From Crossaster papposus (lineage: Eukaryota; Echinodermata; Asteroidea; Velatida; Solasteridae), in contig JBAIAA010000673.1 in NCBI GenBank assembly GCA_037893245.1, positions 496,001-560,000 of the forward strand: a stretch of DNA of 64,000 bases. Reading direction: 5' to 3'. Both the position numbers and the translations under genes were made by a program. Numbering within the stretch: position 1 is the first letter of the stretch; each line of letters starts with the position of its first letter. This document shows positions 35,401 to 42,212 of the stretch, piece by piece. The notes beneath the pieces are model-generated. The model made no database searches and was not told where the DNA came from. It was given only the letters and a program-made list of their open reading frames with translations.

Positions 35401-37185
35401 CCACACCTACTGACAGTGACTCCACTGTACAAGCCACACCCACTGATAGTGACTCCACTGTACAAGCCACACCCACTGACAGTGACTCCACCGTACAAGC
35501 CACACCCACCGACTCTACTGTTTAAGCCACGCCCACTAACCTTGACACCATTGTGCAGCCATCCCAGAGCCACGATTGGCTCCCCAGCCACGTGGCTCTC
35601 GGCGACACTCCCCCAGTCGTTCAGGAGGTGGTGCTTCATCTGCCAGAGCGCAGAGGTCCCCGAGCTGTCACCGGATAAGAGCTGGGTGCCGCTGGCGTTC
35701 CACTGCAGTACCTGGATCAAGTCCTTGTGGACACCAGTTATGCTGCAAGGAAATTGGTACAACTATAGAATGCAAGGCCACGTACTCAACTACTCTCGGC
35801 TTTATCCTGCAAAATCCTGCAATTTGCAAAGAGGATTTGGCAGGATTTGGGCTAAAGTTACCTGTGCAGTTCCCATGGTCTGTCGGGATCCACAATGTGT
35901 ATCTTGGGCCGGTAGATCTCTTTCTCCAAGGCCTTTGTGTTGCTGACTGTACTGAATGCCAGAATATTCCGGCAGGACCAGCTACAGGCCGTGTCACCGA
36001 TCAGCTTCTTGGAGCTTTAAGAAAAAAAAATAAAAATTATGTTTTGGGGCAGGTGCATTGGATGACCAGGTGCAAAAGAATGTAATTGTTAAAATTGTTT
36101 CAACAATCCATGAATAAGGTGTTTCACGGTAATACGTGCCATCTTGTTCACGGGGCAAAAAGAACATGCGTTGCTAAACGCACGCACATTTTAGAATGAA
36201 CGCATGATGACTTGGAAGCACTGAAGTTTTCGATCGACGATGCGTACACAGCAACGCGTGTAAATTTGCCCCGTGAATAAGATGGCGCAGATTACCGTGA
36301 AACACCTTATTGAAGCTACTAACTAGAAGGTTAATTATTTTTAAACAATCTTAGTATTTCAAATATTTCACACAAAAATTACCTTATCACGCAAAAGCAA
36401 TATTAAAGGTCACAGTTCCTTACTCTAATATCACAAAAAAATGGGCCAAAATGAGAATGGCCTGGTGTTGGCCTGGAAGGATATTATTAAGAATGTATTA
36501 GAAGTCAACCATTTGACCTTTGAATGAATGAAATACTTCTGGAAGTACGAATGGCTTATGCAGTGATTGACAATAAAATGGACTCAGCAACTAAATGTTA
36601 GATAGTCACAAATATTAATATTATTGTTAAACAACAAATCCAAAGGTAGAATATAACATTGGTAATTGGCGGGGTTATAGTAAATATTGTATAACAGACC
36701 TGTCCAAAGTTTTACAATCATGGATGCCGAAGTCTCGAAGAAAAAAAGCAAGAAAAACAGCATTCGTTTTCAAGCGACATCGGGCAGAAGTTCTTCTTGT
36801 TGTTCTTTTCACATTATTTACTTTCAAATAAGAAGATATCTCTTAATAATTCGGTAGTAAAAATGTTTGATATCTGCAAATGGTGTATTCTACCTTTAAG
36901 ATTTAAAGCAAGTCAGGCATTAAAATTAATTTAAATACAAAATTGTAAATTCCCATCCAATCCACTACATAGTGGGTTTTTTTCTAAATAGAGGTTTAAG
37001 TGTACTGTGTGAGTCAGTTACCACACTTTTGCAGACTAAAAACTCAAATTGGACTGTCCGGAAACTGGGCCAACTACATGCCTTGAAATACGTACACGTG
37101 TTCGCGGGGCGGCGGCGTTAGACAAAGAAACTTACCACAAATTTACTTCAGTTTTTGGCCATTCTGTTACGTAAACTAGTTCCAT
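8474..37185 (-). CDS. MED16: Mediator complex subunit 16, complete 22-exon gene
   Basis: MED16 is a tail-module subunit of Mediator, linking activators to RNA polymerase II in the nucleus. Exons from start to stop: 37185-37136, 36014-35862, 35742-35541, 35052-34918, 34047-33942, 32657-32574, 27951-27874, 27023-26928, 25939-25827, 23700-23543, 20416-20352, 19214-19107, 17774-17673, 16976-16865, 16438-16299, 15100-15020, 13474-13371, 12808-12694, 12517-12419, 10834-10769, 10142-9917, 8594-8474. All phases match, giving about 837 residues (human about 877). The N-terminal half is WD40-like: TACSWSCRNILAF and PIVALGWLHNGVK match the vertebrate pattern. The C-terminal half keeps LLEYSLVTGYEWWDLLH, LLREMLVLVKVWG, DECCLLPNQ, the Cys-pair region RSCTRC and KSWEQRWAKSCL. 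Start: ATG at 37185 (MELVYVTEWPK, like human MDLAYVCEWEK). Intron 7 appears to use a GC donor; donors of introns 14 and 17 (GTCTAA, GTTCGT) are weak but required by homology and phase. It is divergent from XRCC2. Confidence 0.96.
9010..9615. repeat. Dispersed CCTTTCAAAACC direct/inverted repeat cluster
   Basis: ACCTTTCAAAACC and its inverse GGTTTTGAAAGGT occur more than ten times. A 50-bp block with GCCCCTATGATAAAGGTATG is present twice, near 9175 and 9428. MED16 intron 21. Confidence 0.75.
10390..10622. mobile_element. MITE with ACGATGTGCCCTCTGACGTC ends
   Basis: Inverted arms carry TTTACATCTGTATTCAAATG on the left and CATTTGAATACAGATGTAAA on the right. A near-full second copy lies at about 51675-51915 in GTF3C4 intron 8. 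It lies in MED16 intron 20. Confidence 0.8.
11400..12335 (+). mobile_element. tRNA-derived SINE, split by a nested MITE
   Basis: The left part (11400-11479) has a tRNA-like head with a box-A-like GTGTAGAGCGCTTGCC and a box B, GGGTTCGATTCCCGG. The body resumes at 12118 with GTGAGTACGTTGTGCATTGG and continues to about 12335 (TCCTCCGGTTTTCCTCCC), with a microsatellite just after. Removing 11480-12117 and one TA rejoins the SINE cleanly. The related family is at 12890, 55255 and 55540. Confidence 0.8.
11480..12117. mobile_element. TA-flanked TIR element (TGTGACCTG family) inside a SINE
   Basis: The ends are TGTGACCTGTCACCACAA and its inverse TTGTGGTGACAGGTCACA, followed inward by an inverted GAGTAAAGTCG / CGACTTTACT-type motif. 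TA dinucleotides at 11478-11479 and 12118-12119 look like the target duplication, as for Tc1/mariner-type transposition. It is 638 bp with no transposase. Relatives: 24642-25065, 27295-27694, 56102-56545 and a half copy near 59260. Confidence 0.85.
12890..13085 (+). mobile_element. SINE 3' fragment with (CATTAC)n tail
   Basis: TTTTTTCTCCCATCTCTAC, GGTTTCTTCAGGCTTGCGAG and GGGCGCTTTTGAGGGATCCT match the SINE copies at 55255-55480 (reverse) and 55540-55740. It ends with several CATTAC hexamers. Confidence 0.7.
13090..13330. repeat. 12-bp minisatellite (CGACCCGACTCG) downstream of MED16 exon 17 donor
   Basis: About 18 units of a CG-rich 12-mer, irregular at both ends. In the transcribed (minus) strand the array starts roughly 40 nt after the exon 17 donor. 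The exon frame stays open into the array (SRVESRV / SGRESGR-type repeats). Confidence 0.9.
13519..13851. mobile_element. TIR element containing CACGAAGTGAC repeats
   Basis: The left end TCACCGTAACCAAGAACTAA is the inverse of the right-end region TTACTTCGTGGTAACGGCGA (with mismatches). The inside holds direct repeats with TTTTCACGAAGTGACGC and CGTGTGTATTAGCTATGGGC. Related by motif to the larger element just downstream. MED16 intron 16. Confidence 0.65.
13934..14810. mobile_element. Foldback element with an array of TCACTTCGTGAAAAC motifs
   Basis: The left end ATATCGTCGCAGGTTTCACG and the right end CGTGAAACCTGCGACGATAT are inverted copies. About ten TCACTTCGTGAAAAC motifs lie inside in both orientations, spaced by CACACACACCGCGTTGCCC tracts. 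No transposase. MED16 intron 16. Confidence 0.7.
15139..15502 (+). mobile_element. TTAA-flanked MITE, family A
   Basis: A complete copy with ends TTAAAGGTAGTATACACCAT and AAATGGTGTATCCTACCTTT, flanked by TTAA. It lies immediately upstream of the MED16 exon 16 acceptor (15100). Confidence 0.88.
15780..16275. repeat. 11-bp minisatellite with three variant blocks
   Basis: All blocks have an 11-bp period: GTGGCGTACTT (15785-15870), GACTGGCTTGT (15900-16025) and GACTGGCCGGT (16028-16250). The array starts about 23 nt after the MED16 exon 15 donor in the transcribed strand. The exon frame is open through the whole array, reading an 11-residue repeat (GQSPASHRPVT). Confidence 0.95.
16530..16850. 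repeat. Degenerate GGACTCTGGGCGGACT minisatellite
   Basis: Units of roughly 12-15 bp built on GGACTY. It adjoins the MED16 exon 14 donor (16864), and the exon frame is open into it for about 110 codons. Confidence 0.88.
17347..17562 (+). mobile_element. TTAA-flanked MITE, family B
   Basis: Ends CCAGTTTGCGCCGGAGGACG and CTCGGAACTGG. The interior GCAAGGCCGAAAATG and CCATCGGCCTGAACCCGCC is shared with copies at 20138, 24160, 43077, 47114, 54273 and 63451. MED16 intron 13. Confidence 0.85.
17872..18115. mobile_element. Palindromic MITE, family D
   Basis: GGGCCAATTTCATAGAGCTG at the left is inverse to CAGCTCTATGAAATTGGCCC at the right. Inside are repeated TGCTTAAGCACAAA motifs. Related copies lie at 44062-44290 and 62155-62350. 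Confidence 0.85.
18399..19035. repeat. Tandem repeat of about 80 bp, roughly eight copies
   Basis: CGGCTTCCCATAGACTTGTG recurs about every 79-80 bp. Copies differ by a few bases (ATTTCAAGCC versus AAATTAAGCC). It starts about 70 nt after the MED16 exon 12 donor in the transcribed strand. Confidence 0.95.
19265..20003 (+). mobile_element. Family A MITE interrupted by a palindromic element
   Basis: The left end (AAGGTTGGATACACCATTGG) and right end (CAAATGGTTTATCCTACCTT) match family A. The copy is split at 19289-19665 by another element, and GGTAATTGCTTGAATTATC is restored when the insert and one AT are removed. Confidence 0.85.
19289..19665. mobile_element. 377-bp palindromic element, AT target duplication
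   Basis: Long near-perfect inverted arms run from AAGCCATTTGCGCGTGACCC to its complement, with ATATCACGTGATTCGGGGC in both arms. AT flanks at 19287-19288 and 19666-19667 match a 2-bp target duplication. A second copy, with an extra insertion, is at 26315-26905. Confidence 0.85.
20138..20321 (+). mobile_element. TTAA-flanked MITE, family B
   Basis: TTAACCAGTTCGCGCCAGGG at the left and GGCGCGAACTGGTTAA at the right. It is just downstream of the MED16 exon 11 donor (20351). Confidence 0.88.
20482..22675. repeat. Giant 18-bp minisatellite (GAAGAGGATGTGAATTTG)
   Basis: About 120 units over 2.2 kb. Variation is mainly GAA/GTA and GTG/GCG/GAC. A few 9-bp extra insertions (GATGAAGAG) define a higher-order duplication: the block starting at 21447 recurs at 21834, offset 387 bp (21 units plus 9 bp). 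Because 18 is a multiple of three, several frames on both strands are open for hundreds of codons (NLEEDV on plus; SSSKFT, PLPNSH and LFQIHI on minus). These are not genes. It lies in MED16 intron 10, ending 66 nt before the exon 11 acceptor. Confidence 0.97.
22676..22852 (+). mobile_element. tRNA-derived SINE
   Basis: The tRNA-like head has a box-A region (TAGCATAGTTGGTATAGAG) and a box B, GTGGTTCGAATCC. The body TTCTTATGGGTTATTTTAAC continues to AAGGGAAAACCAGTTTAGGA. An inverted relative is at 48955-49120. It abuts the 18-bp array, whose last unit runs straight into it. Confidence 0.8.
24160..24366 (-). mobile_element. TTAA-flanked MITE, family B (partial)
   Basis: AACCAGTTCGCGC at the left end, with TTTCCGGCCTTGCTCG and CGTCATCCGTTTTGAATC in reverse orientation to the 17347 copy. 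Confidence 0.75.
24370..25200. mobile_element. Interspersed repeat with nested TGTGACCTG element
   Basis: Shares GTAAGCTTTCATTTAGTATA, GATATGACGTGTTTACATAT and ACAGAACGATG with 33110-33480. The nested segment 24642-25065 has ends TGTGACCTGTTCCAACGAA and its inverse, is absent from the 33-kb copy, and so is a later insertion. Confidence 0.75.
25281..25635. mobile_element. TAA-flanked TIR element (PIF/Harbinger-like MITE)
   Basis: The left end GGCATAACAACAAAAAATGT and right end ACATTTTTTGTTTACGCC (distal base-pairing imperfect) are followed inward by TTATGTTGGCGTAAC and its inverse. TAA occurs at 25278-25280 and 25636-25638. A TWA target is typical of PIF/Harbinger; no transposase is present. 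Confidence 0.7.
26315..26905. mobile_element. Second copy of the AAGCCATTTGCGC palindromic element, interrupted
   Basis: Both arms match the 19289-19665 element (ATATCACGTGATTCGGGGC in the left arm). An extra block at about 26645-26840 containing CGATCGAGGATCGAAACACA is inserted in the right arm. That block is related to 51450-51590. Confidence 0.75.
27295..27694. mobile_element. TGTGACCTG-family TIR element
   Basis: Ends TGTGACCTGCTCCCACAAAA and TTTTTGTGGGAGCAGGTCACA, with inverted AGTAAAGT / CGACTTTAC-type inner motifs. Only a right-hand TA flank is clear. MED16 intron 7. Confidence 0.8.
28066..28374. repeat. 19-bp minisatellite ATCATCAACCGAATATTGG, left block
   Basis: About 16 units with TTCG/TTGG and CCGAAT/CCAAAT variants. 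The same satellite resumes at 32231, after the LINE, in MED16 intron 6. Confidence 0.95.
28371..32230 (+). mobile_element. Nearly intact L2/CR1-like LINE inserted in a minisatellite
   Basis: One long frame from 28739 encodes an APE-type endonuclease: LWNAQSMMNK, VITEAWL, GGGICIILRSGF, LICGDFNIH and SDHAAITF. It is followed in the same frame by a reverse transcriptase with FRPISNLPFLAKVIERI, LLDLTAAFDTIEHH, PQGSVIGP and the catalytic YADDTQLY. Two in-frame TAG codons (30032-30034 and near 30196) and one frameshift near 31390 interrupt it. The C-terminal part (LQRIQNSAARLVS, LKELHWLPIKFRIRFK) follows in another frame to 31953. The 3' end has AAAGCGCATTGAG, GCGCTATATAAG and (ATT)n. A CR1/L2/Crack-type element is my call from these motifs; the exact clade is not proven. 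The few disabling changes indicate a young insertion. Confidence 0.93.
32231..32561. repeat. 19-bp minisatellite ATCATCAACCGAATATTCG, right block
   Basis: About 17 units. Ends about 12 nt from the MED16 exon 6 donor (32573). Confidence 0.95.
32742..32897 (-). mobile_element. Family A MITE, reverse-oriented partial copy
   Basis: CGACGCCGGTTGAAATCGAA and CAGGTCAGTTAAACGATATT lead to AATGGTGTATCCTACCTTTA. A second A-type end (AAAGGTAGTATACACCATTC) starts immediately at 32898. Confidence 0.8.
33090..33935. mobile_element. Interspersed repeat (copy of 24.4-25.2 kb) with another TIR element at its end
   Basis: 33110-33480 matches the 24370-25200 repeat. At 33487-33929 a second element has GTGAGGGGTTCTTGCAAAAT at the left and ATTTTGCCGGAACGCTCAC at the right, with GAGACGGAACTGGGC inverted inside. 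Confidence 0.65.
34355..34830. repeat. 12-bp minisatellite GACTTGTGACTG within a TIR-ended repeat
   Basis: About 28 units between flanks TCGAGTCCCTGCGAGTCC and GGACTTGCAGGGAATCGA, which are inverted copies. A short version without the expansion is at 47937-48125. MED16 intron 4. Confidence 0.9.
35053..35540. repeat. Minisatellite of about 33 bp filling MED16 intron 3
   Basis: Units in the transcribed strand read GTCAGTGGGTGTGGCTTGTA plus CAGTGGAGTCACT-like sequence. The donor of exon 3 (AAG|GTTAGTGGGCGTGGCTTAAA) is itself a copy of the unit start. The array reaches to about 28 nt before the exon 4 acceptor, so nearly the whole intron is repeat. Confidence 0.93.
36112..36312. mobile_element. 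MITE with AATAAGGTGTTTCACGG ends
   Basis: AATAAGGTGTTTCACGGTAA at the left and TTACCGTGAAACACCTTATT at the right, with inner TTCACGGGGCAAA / TTTGCCCCGTGAA. MED16 intron 1. Related in its ends to 38884-39057. Confidence 0.88.
36643..36900 (+). mobile_element. Family A MITE, internally deleted
   Basis: AAAGGTAGAATATAACATTG to AAATGGTGTATTCTACCTTT. Shorter than the 15139 copy. MED16 intron 1. Confidence 0.8.
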
Positions 37186-37598
37186 TTTATGAAACTAGTT
37201 TCCATATATTTTTAATGTAATATGAAACCTTCCAGTGCAATGAATTGACAAACGAACTCCGAATCGAAGTCGAAGTAAATAAAAGAAGTTACAAACTGAT
37301 GGGCGCCGCCATTTTTATTAATAACCATATTTTTAAATCAATGTATAATGCCAGTTTATGACACAATTTCAATAATATTTAAGCCAATATAATTTTCATT
37401 TGTACAACAAAATATTAAATTGAAATTGTATATTACAAAATGCTTGGAAAGAATTTTTTAAATCATGTAAAAAATTGAAAAATATATTCATATTGTACAA
37501 GACTCATTCCACTTTCGACATTACTGTCTTGTACCCTGTCTTCACGTTAATGACTTTATATCAAAGCATGAAATCCCGAAGGGTAGCAATCTAGCAGG
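37186..37598. promoter_or_regulatory. Bidirectional promoter region of MED16 and XRCC2
   Basis: The two start codons are 413 bp apart and point away from each other. A YY1-type site, AAAAATGGCGGCGCCC, reads on the minus strand at 37316-37301. That ATG also opens an 8-codon upstream ORF including its stop (37312-37289) on the MED16 side. No TATA box is evident near either start. Confidence 0.6.
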
Positions 37599-40500
37599 AT
37601 GGCCGCGGTTTTTTCAGAAACTGGTGCTCAGGTATGCCGAAAATTATTTAGTTTATACTACTAGACAACAATTACTATTTACCTAGTCCGAGTTACTCGA
37701 CTCTAGTCTAGTTATCGCTTTTTTTAACATTTTAGACATCATCTGGCGTAGCGCCAGATGATGTCCAAATGTTAAAAAAGCGATAAACTAGAGTCCAGTA
37801 ACTCGGACTACTTTATTATACCAAAGTTATACGAATTGCATCTGAGTGGAATTTAATGTTAAAGGAAATAAAAAAGAATGTACAAATCCCGATGCCACTT
37901 CAGCGGTTGTGTACAAAATTATGGAGAGTCGACTAAGTATTTTCTAACAAAATGTATGTCTTTTCAACATTTTTGCACTGACTGAGTGATGATGGATTTT
38001 CAACCGGTAGTGCAAAGAAATGTGCATCGAAACCCCCAAGGCCCTTTTTGCTAGAAACCATCCCCATTCCCCCAATTCTGCAAAATCCTCCAATTACCAC
38101 TCCGTAAATATTTGGTTAATCTTTAACACATCAAAATCATCCATTAATTTCAGAATTCTGGCATTTGTTCAGTGGATTTGCTGGGTAAGACGTGAGCTTG
38201 ACCCATCGCATCCTCCAAAATCGACCAGCACTTTTTGCCAATCATCTGAAATCCTCCAAAATCCTCCAAATTCCTCCAAATTCCTCCAAAACTAACAAGT
38301 GGATATTTGGATGATTGAGCTGAGGAGGGTTAGGTTTATAATCTAAACAGACTGGGAAAAAAAATATTTCTCATCATTTTTTATTTTAGCTTTTTGCTCG
38401 TCTGGGGGCCAAACCCTCTTTAGAGGCACTCGACCACCGACTGTTCCCACCACCTCAACACGTTCTCAACCCTGGTAATGCGGTCGAGCTCTACGGCCCC
38501 AGCGGTTGCGGGAAAACCGAGATGCTTCTCCACCTTATCAGCAACTGCATCCTCCCCAAGGCGTGGAGAGGGGCGGAGCTTGGCGGGCTCGGGGTGGGCG
38601 TGATCCTGGTGGACGCGGACTTTCAGTTATCCATGCTGAGGCTGTTTCAGGTTCTTGAAACGAGGTTAGCGGATGCGGTTCACAGGAGAAAGGAAGAGAG
38701 CGAACGTTTGAAAGAACAGCTGCCTAAATGCAGTAAGTCAGAGAGGTTAGCCTTAAATCCAGCGTGGACTCTAGGATAACAACATGGACAAAAATGTCGC
38801 CACCGGATGCTGTTTTTTTTCTTTAAACATCATTTCAATGAAGGCCAATCAGTGCAAAAAATGATGAAAAGACGTGAATCTGTGAATAAGGTTGTTTCAC
38901 GTTCCACGGCCATCTTGGATTCAGCGCAAAAAGAGGTACCCAACTTACCCGGATGATAGCGTGTTTATATGGGTGTTCCCCTCTTCCTACATGTAGTAGG
39001 CCTACAGAGGGTGCTCTACTGAGCATGCGAAACTGGAACGTGAAACAACCTTATACACTGATGAGCAAAGCCACATGCCCATTTATTAACCAGTTTATTA
39101 AGTGCATTCCACTGCGCATGCAAAGAATCCTCCAAATGCACTGCAGCTGGAGTACATTGGCATGTGCAACTGTCTTGCAGTAAACAGCTCTCATAGAGGA
39201 AGGGTTCAAAGAGACTTTATTCAATAACTTGCACTGGAGGAGAGTGATGTAAAGATATTTAAATTTAAACTTGAACCCTGAGACATGTTCAAATTTTTGA
39301 AAAAAAATTACCATTCAGTAGTCAGTGAGTTTTGATTACCAACTTATTTTAAGCATCAATACAAAATTTATTGACGCTTTTGAAAGGGTTTAAATTTATC
39401 ATCGTTTGTTTAGGGGAACTTGGGTACTTTTAAATTTTTAAATAAAAAGTCGTATCCTTATTGAGTGATTCCCACAATGTTGCTTCCCAGGTTGTATCGT
39501 AAAATTTGGCGTGATCCCTGGCCACACGGAATTCTGGTGTTTATGACTTCTGACTAGCGTCTCGAACAAAGATACTGACAATTTTTGAAACCGCCAACAT
39601 AGCTCAGTTGGTAGAGCGCCGGTCTGGTATTCCGGAGGTCACAGGGTCGAGTCCCGGTTTGCCACTTTCTTTGTTCACTTTGCAACCTTTTTAATTGAAA
39701 CAAACAAGTAAAAACTATTAAAGTCTAAATGTATGGCTTTTTTTTCTCTTATTTAACAGAGGATGCCTCAAATCCCAGCCTGAATACCAACTCGACAACT
39801 GAAAACATCCAGGCTAGATCGGATACTTGTGAAATGTGCAAGAAGTTCAAGGTCAGGATCAACGTGAATGACGGAAAAAGCCACCCACAACCTGGCAAAA
39901 CTATCTGTATCTGTGATGATCATCAAACGAGTAAACAAACGGGCAAGAAAAGGACAAGAACCGGCGAAATCATTTTGTGCAATGGTGACGAGTGTAATAA
40001 ATCTAGGACTAAGGAGCAGACCGATGGTAGTAACGTAGGAGAAGATGAGACCCTTTTTGCGGAGCCCACGCCGGACCAGATTGAGGCGTTCATCAAAACC
40101 TGCCTGAACCGGTTCTATCTGGTTAGAGCCAGTGCGAGCAGCGACCAACTCGTCATCACTTTGCATTCTCTGGAATCTCTGATCGCCAACCGGCCAGACG
40201 TGAGCGTCCTGATGTTGGAGAACATCGCCGCTTTCTATTGGACAGATAGGTTGAATGGGGGCGTGGCTTCAGCCCAGGAGGTAAATCAGAGGAGAGCGGT
40301 GGGCGTCATCAAGCGTCTGATTGGTGAATACCAGCTGGTGCTGGTGGCGACCAAACCGGCGCTCATCCAGCGCAACAGACGGAGCAACTTTTGGAATGAA
40401 GACTCGACCACGCCAACTACGCGTTCAAATATGTCTCACTCGGATTATGAGCATCACGAGTTCATGTGCAGCGCCTGGAACAAGTTGATCACCCAAAGGT

Positions 40501-40643
40501 TTGTCATGAGACGACACGAACACGTAGTTCATGGACAGAATCATGTATCAACTCAGTCGTATTACACGGCGCTTCGAACTCTCCCAAATCCAGATCATCT
40601 CTGCAGATTTACCATCAGAAATAAGGGTGTTGTTTACCAGTGA
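37599..40643 (+). CDS. XRCC2: XRCC2 (RAD51 paralogue) with a cysteine-rich insert
   Basis: XRCC2 acts in homologous recombination repair as part of the RAD51B-RAD51C-RAD51D-XRCC2 complex. Exons 37599-37631, 38390-38732 and 39760-40643 (phases 0, 1) give 419 residues; human has 280. Visible features: FARLGAKPSLEALDHRLF near the N-terminus, Walker A GPSGCGKT at about 47-54, then ILPKAWRGAELGG and VDADFQLSMLRLFQVLE. After these comes an insert of roughly 110-125 residues (about 105-230) with CEMC (149-152), CIC-DDH (175-180) and CNGDEC (199-204). The family pattern then resumes with FYLVRASASSDQLVITLHSL, and VLMLENIAAFYWTDRLNGG around the Walker B position (Glu where human has Asp), SAWNKLITQRF and FTIRNKGVVYQ at the end. 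It is head-to-head with MED16. The insert is in-frame coding sequence spanning the exon 2/3 junction. Confidence 0.96.
37684..37810. mobile_element. Foldback element in XRCC2 intron 1
   Basis: TAGTCCGAGTTACTCGACTC is inverse to GAGTCCAGTAACTCGGACTA with small differences, and the arms meet at GGCGTAGCGCC. TA may be the target site. Confidence 0.8.
38884..39057. mobile_element. MITE with ATAAGGTTGTTTCACGTTCC ends
   Basis: Left ATAAGGTTGTTTCACGTTCC and right GGAACGTGAAACAACCTTAT are inverted copies. XRCC2 intron 2. Confidence 0.85.
39060..39230. repeat. Interspersed repeat shared with 45970-46150 and 53235-53325
   Basis: AGCAAAGCCACATGCCCATT and CAGCTCTCATAGAGGAAGGG are found in reverse orientation at about 45980-46130, and a diverged part is at 53240-53320. 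Confidence 0.7.
39593..39664 (+). pseudogene. tRNA-like sequence
   Basis: A-box-like TAGCTCAGTTGGTAGAGCG and B-box-like GGGTCGAGTCCCG are correctly spaced. A possible anticodon stem CCGGT / TCCGG encloses loop CTGGTAT (anticodon GGT, Thr). The acceptor arms (GCCAACA versus TTTGCCA) and T stem do not pair properly, so it is probably a tRNA pseudogene or SINE head. XRCC2 intron 2. Confidence 0.55.
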
Positions 40644-40680
40644 AAATGTGGTACCAGCTAGTTTTTCAACTTAGACCTCA

Positions 40681-40686
40681 AATAAA
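40681..40686 (+). terminator. XRCC2 polyadenylation signal AATAAA
   Basis: A canonical hexamer 38 nt after the stop codon. Cleavage about 15-30 nt downstream would give a very short 3' UTR. Confidence 0.55.
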
Positions 40687-42212
40687 TTGCGAACAATTCA
40701 ATAATTGTATGTAAGGTATTTGTTTTCACATAATATGTAACATTGGTTAGCATTTCAAAATATATTTCGTCATCAGACATATTTTGCTTGTAAAATGCCT
40801 CAAACCAAATCCCTATATTCTTGAAGTGGAATCTTTTGTCTATATACCACACCTTCATTATTCCGTTTTTAATTCGATGGACAGTAGTTTTTACACGCGT
40901 CAAAGCTTTCTCAAAGAATTTGGATTTAGTGGTTCCATACAAATATATTTTACATTTATTTACATACAATTTGTACATAATGCGTAACACAACTATTGAA
41001 AAATACATCGCAAGTCCATTGTAATACGACACGCCTTTGGGTCGTCAACAAATATGTGTCTTTTTAGCCGGTTTTATGCCATAATTAAATAAACAAGATG
41101 TATCAAGACAATGCATGTAGGAAGTTTTAAATAGAACATTCATTGTGGTCGAGACAAAAAACCTTGAATATTGCAGTTGAAAAGTCAAATAAAATTACAG
41201 TATACCATTTGTCAGTTGTGCATTGTTATCGTTTAACCCTAACTCCCTCTTACTAGAAAGTATCCTGAATCTGCCACAGTCCACCAATTTTGGTTTGCAA
41301 AAACTGCTGGTGTCCTGAGTCCATCAGACTCCACCAGTATACATTCTGGAGAGATCCAGAGTCCATCATTCTCCACCAGAAGTTTGATGGACTGTGACGG
41401 ATTCAGGATACCTAGGTGGCATACAAAAAAATTGCAGTGCGTTTCTCCATAGAGTCCATCACAGTCCATCACACTCCTGCAGTAACACTAGGCTTAAAAT
41501 CCTCAATCCATCACACTCCTCCAGTTGGTTCAATATGGAGGTATCCTGAATCCGCTAAAATCCTCCAAAACAGGAAATGGATTTTGATGGACTCAGGGTG
41601 GTTAGGGTTAAAATGGCACAAGTTCTAAAAATCGAAAGAATGGTGCTTGACAACTAAACCTGAAAAAGGTTTAGTTCTGTGAAGGCTGTAAATTAAGGGC
41701 AGTGGTTTTTGACGTGAAAGCCAATTTTTTTTGTTATAAAATTTAAAATTTCTGAACAATTGCAGGATATCTGGCGCAATCCTTTTGCTGGATGCCTACA
41801 ATCATTATTTACTTTTAAATAAATTCGGTAGTAAATTTGTTCGATATCTGCAAATGATGTATCCTACGTTTCAGACTCAATAAAGTGACCATCAACGACA
41901 AAAGGGCTGTAAAGTCGCCAGAGCTTATTTTGAGAAAAGGACCATTAAAATACATGTATGTAAAAAACAATGAAAAAAAATTAGAATTTTCATATTCAGT
42001 GTTACTTGTTGTAGCTAACCATAAATACCAACTATGTCTTGTAATACATCATTTTAAAGCTTATTTCTCTAAATATCTCTAAATAACGTCAAGATGCCTA
42101 CTTAACAGCCCTTTTCGTCGTGGACGGTCATATAATACCCAATGCAAATTATTAAAAGCATTTGGTGTATTTGTTCATGATCAAATAGGAGTATTAAACA
42201 TGTAGTTCCTTG
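40687..42212. other. Convergent intergenic region between XRCC2 and GTF3C4
   Basis: Holds no gene I can support. 41237-41607 is a TTAA-flanked element, and 41700-41872 is the right half of a family A MITE (GGATATCTGGCGCAATCC to TATCTGCAAATGATGTATCC). Confidence 0.7.
41237..41607. mobile_element. TTAA-flanked CCCTAAC...GTTAGGG element (piggyBac-like MITE)
   Basis: TTAA at 41233-41236 and 41608-41611 bracket CCCTAAC and its inverse GTTAGGG. The interior is a quasi-repeat of CAGTCCATCA and TCCTGAATC words. Similar ends occur at 47797, 53354 and 56843. Confidence 0.65.

Noticed and set aside
39593-39664. Functional threonine tRNA
   Set aside because: A and B boxes are good, but acceptor and T stems do not pair. 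Kept only as a tRNA-like sequence.
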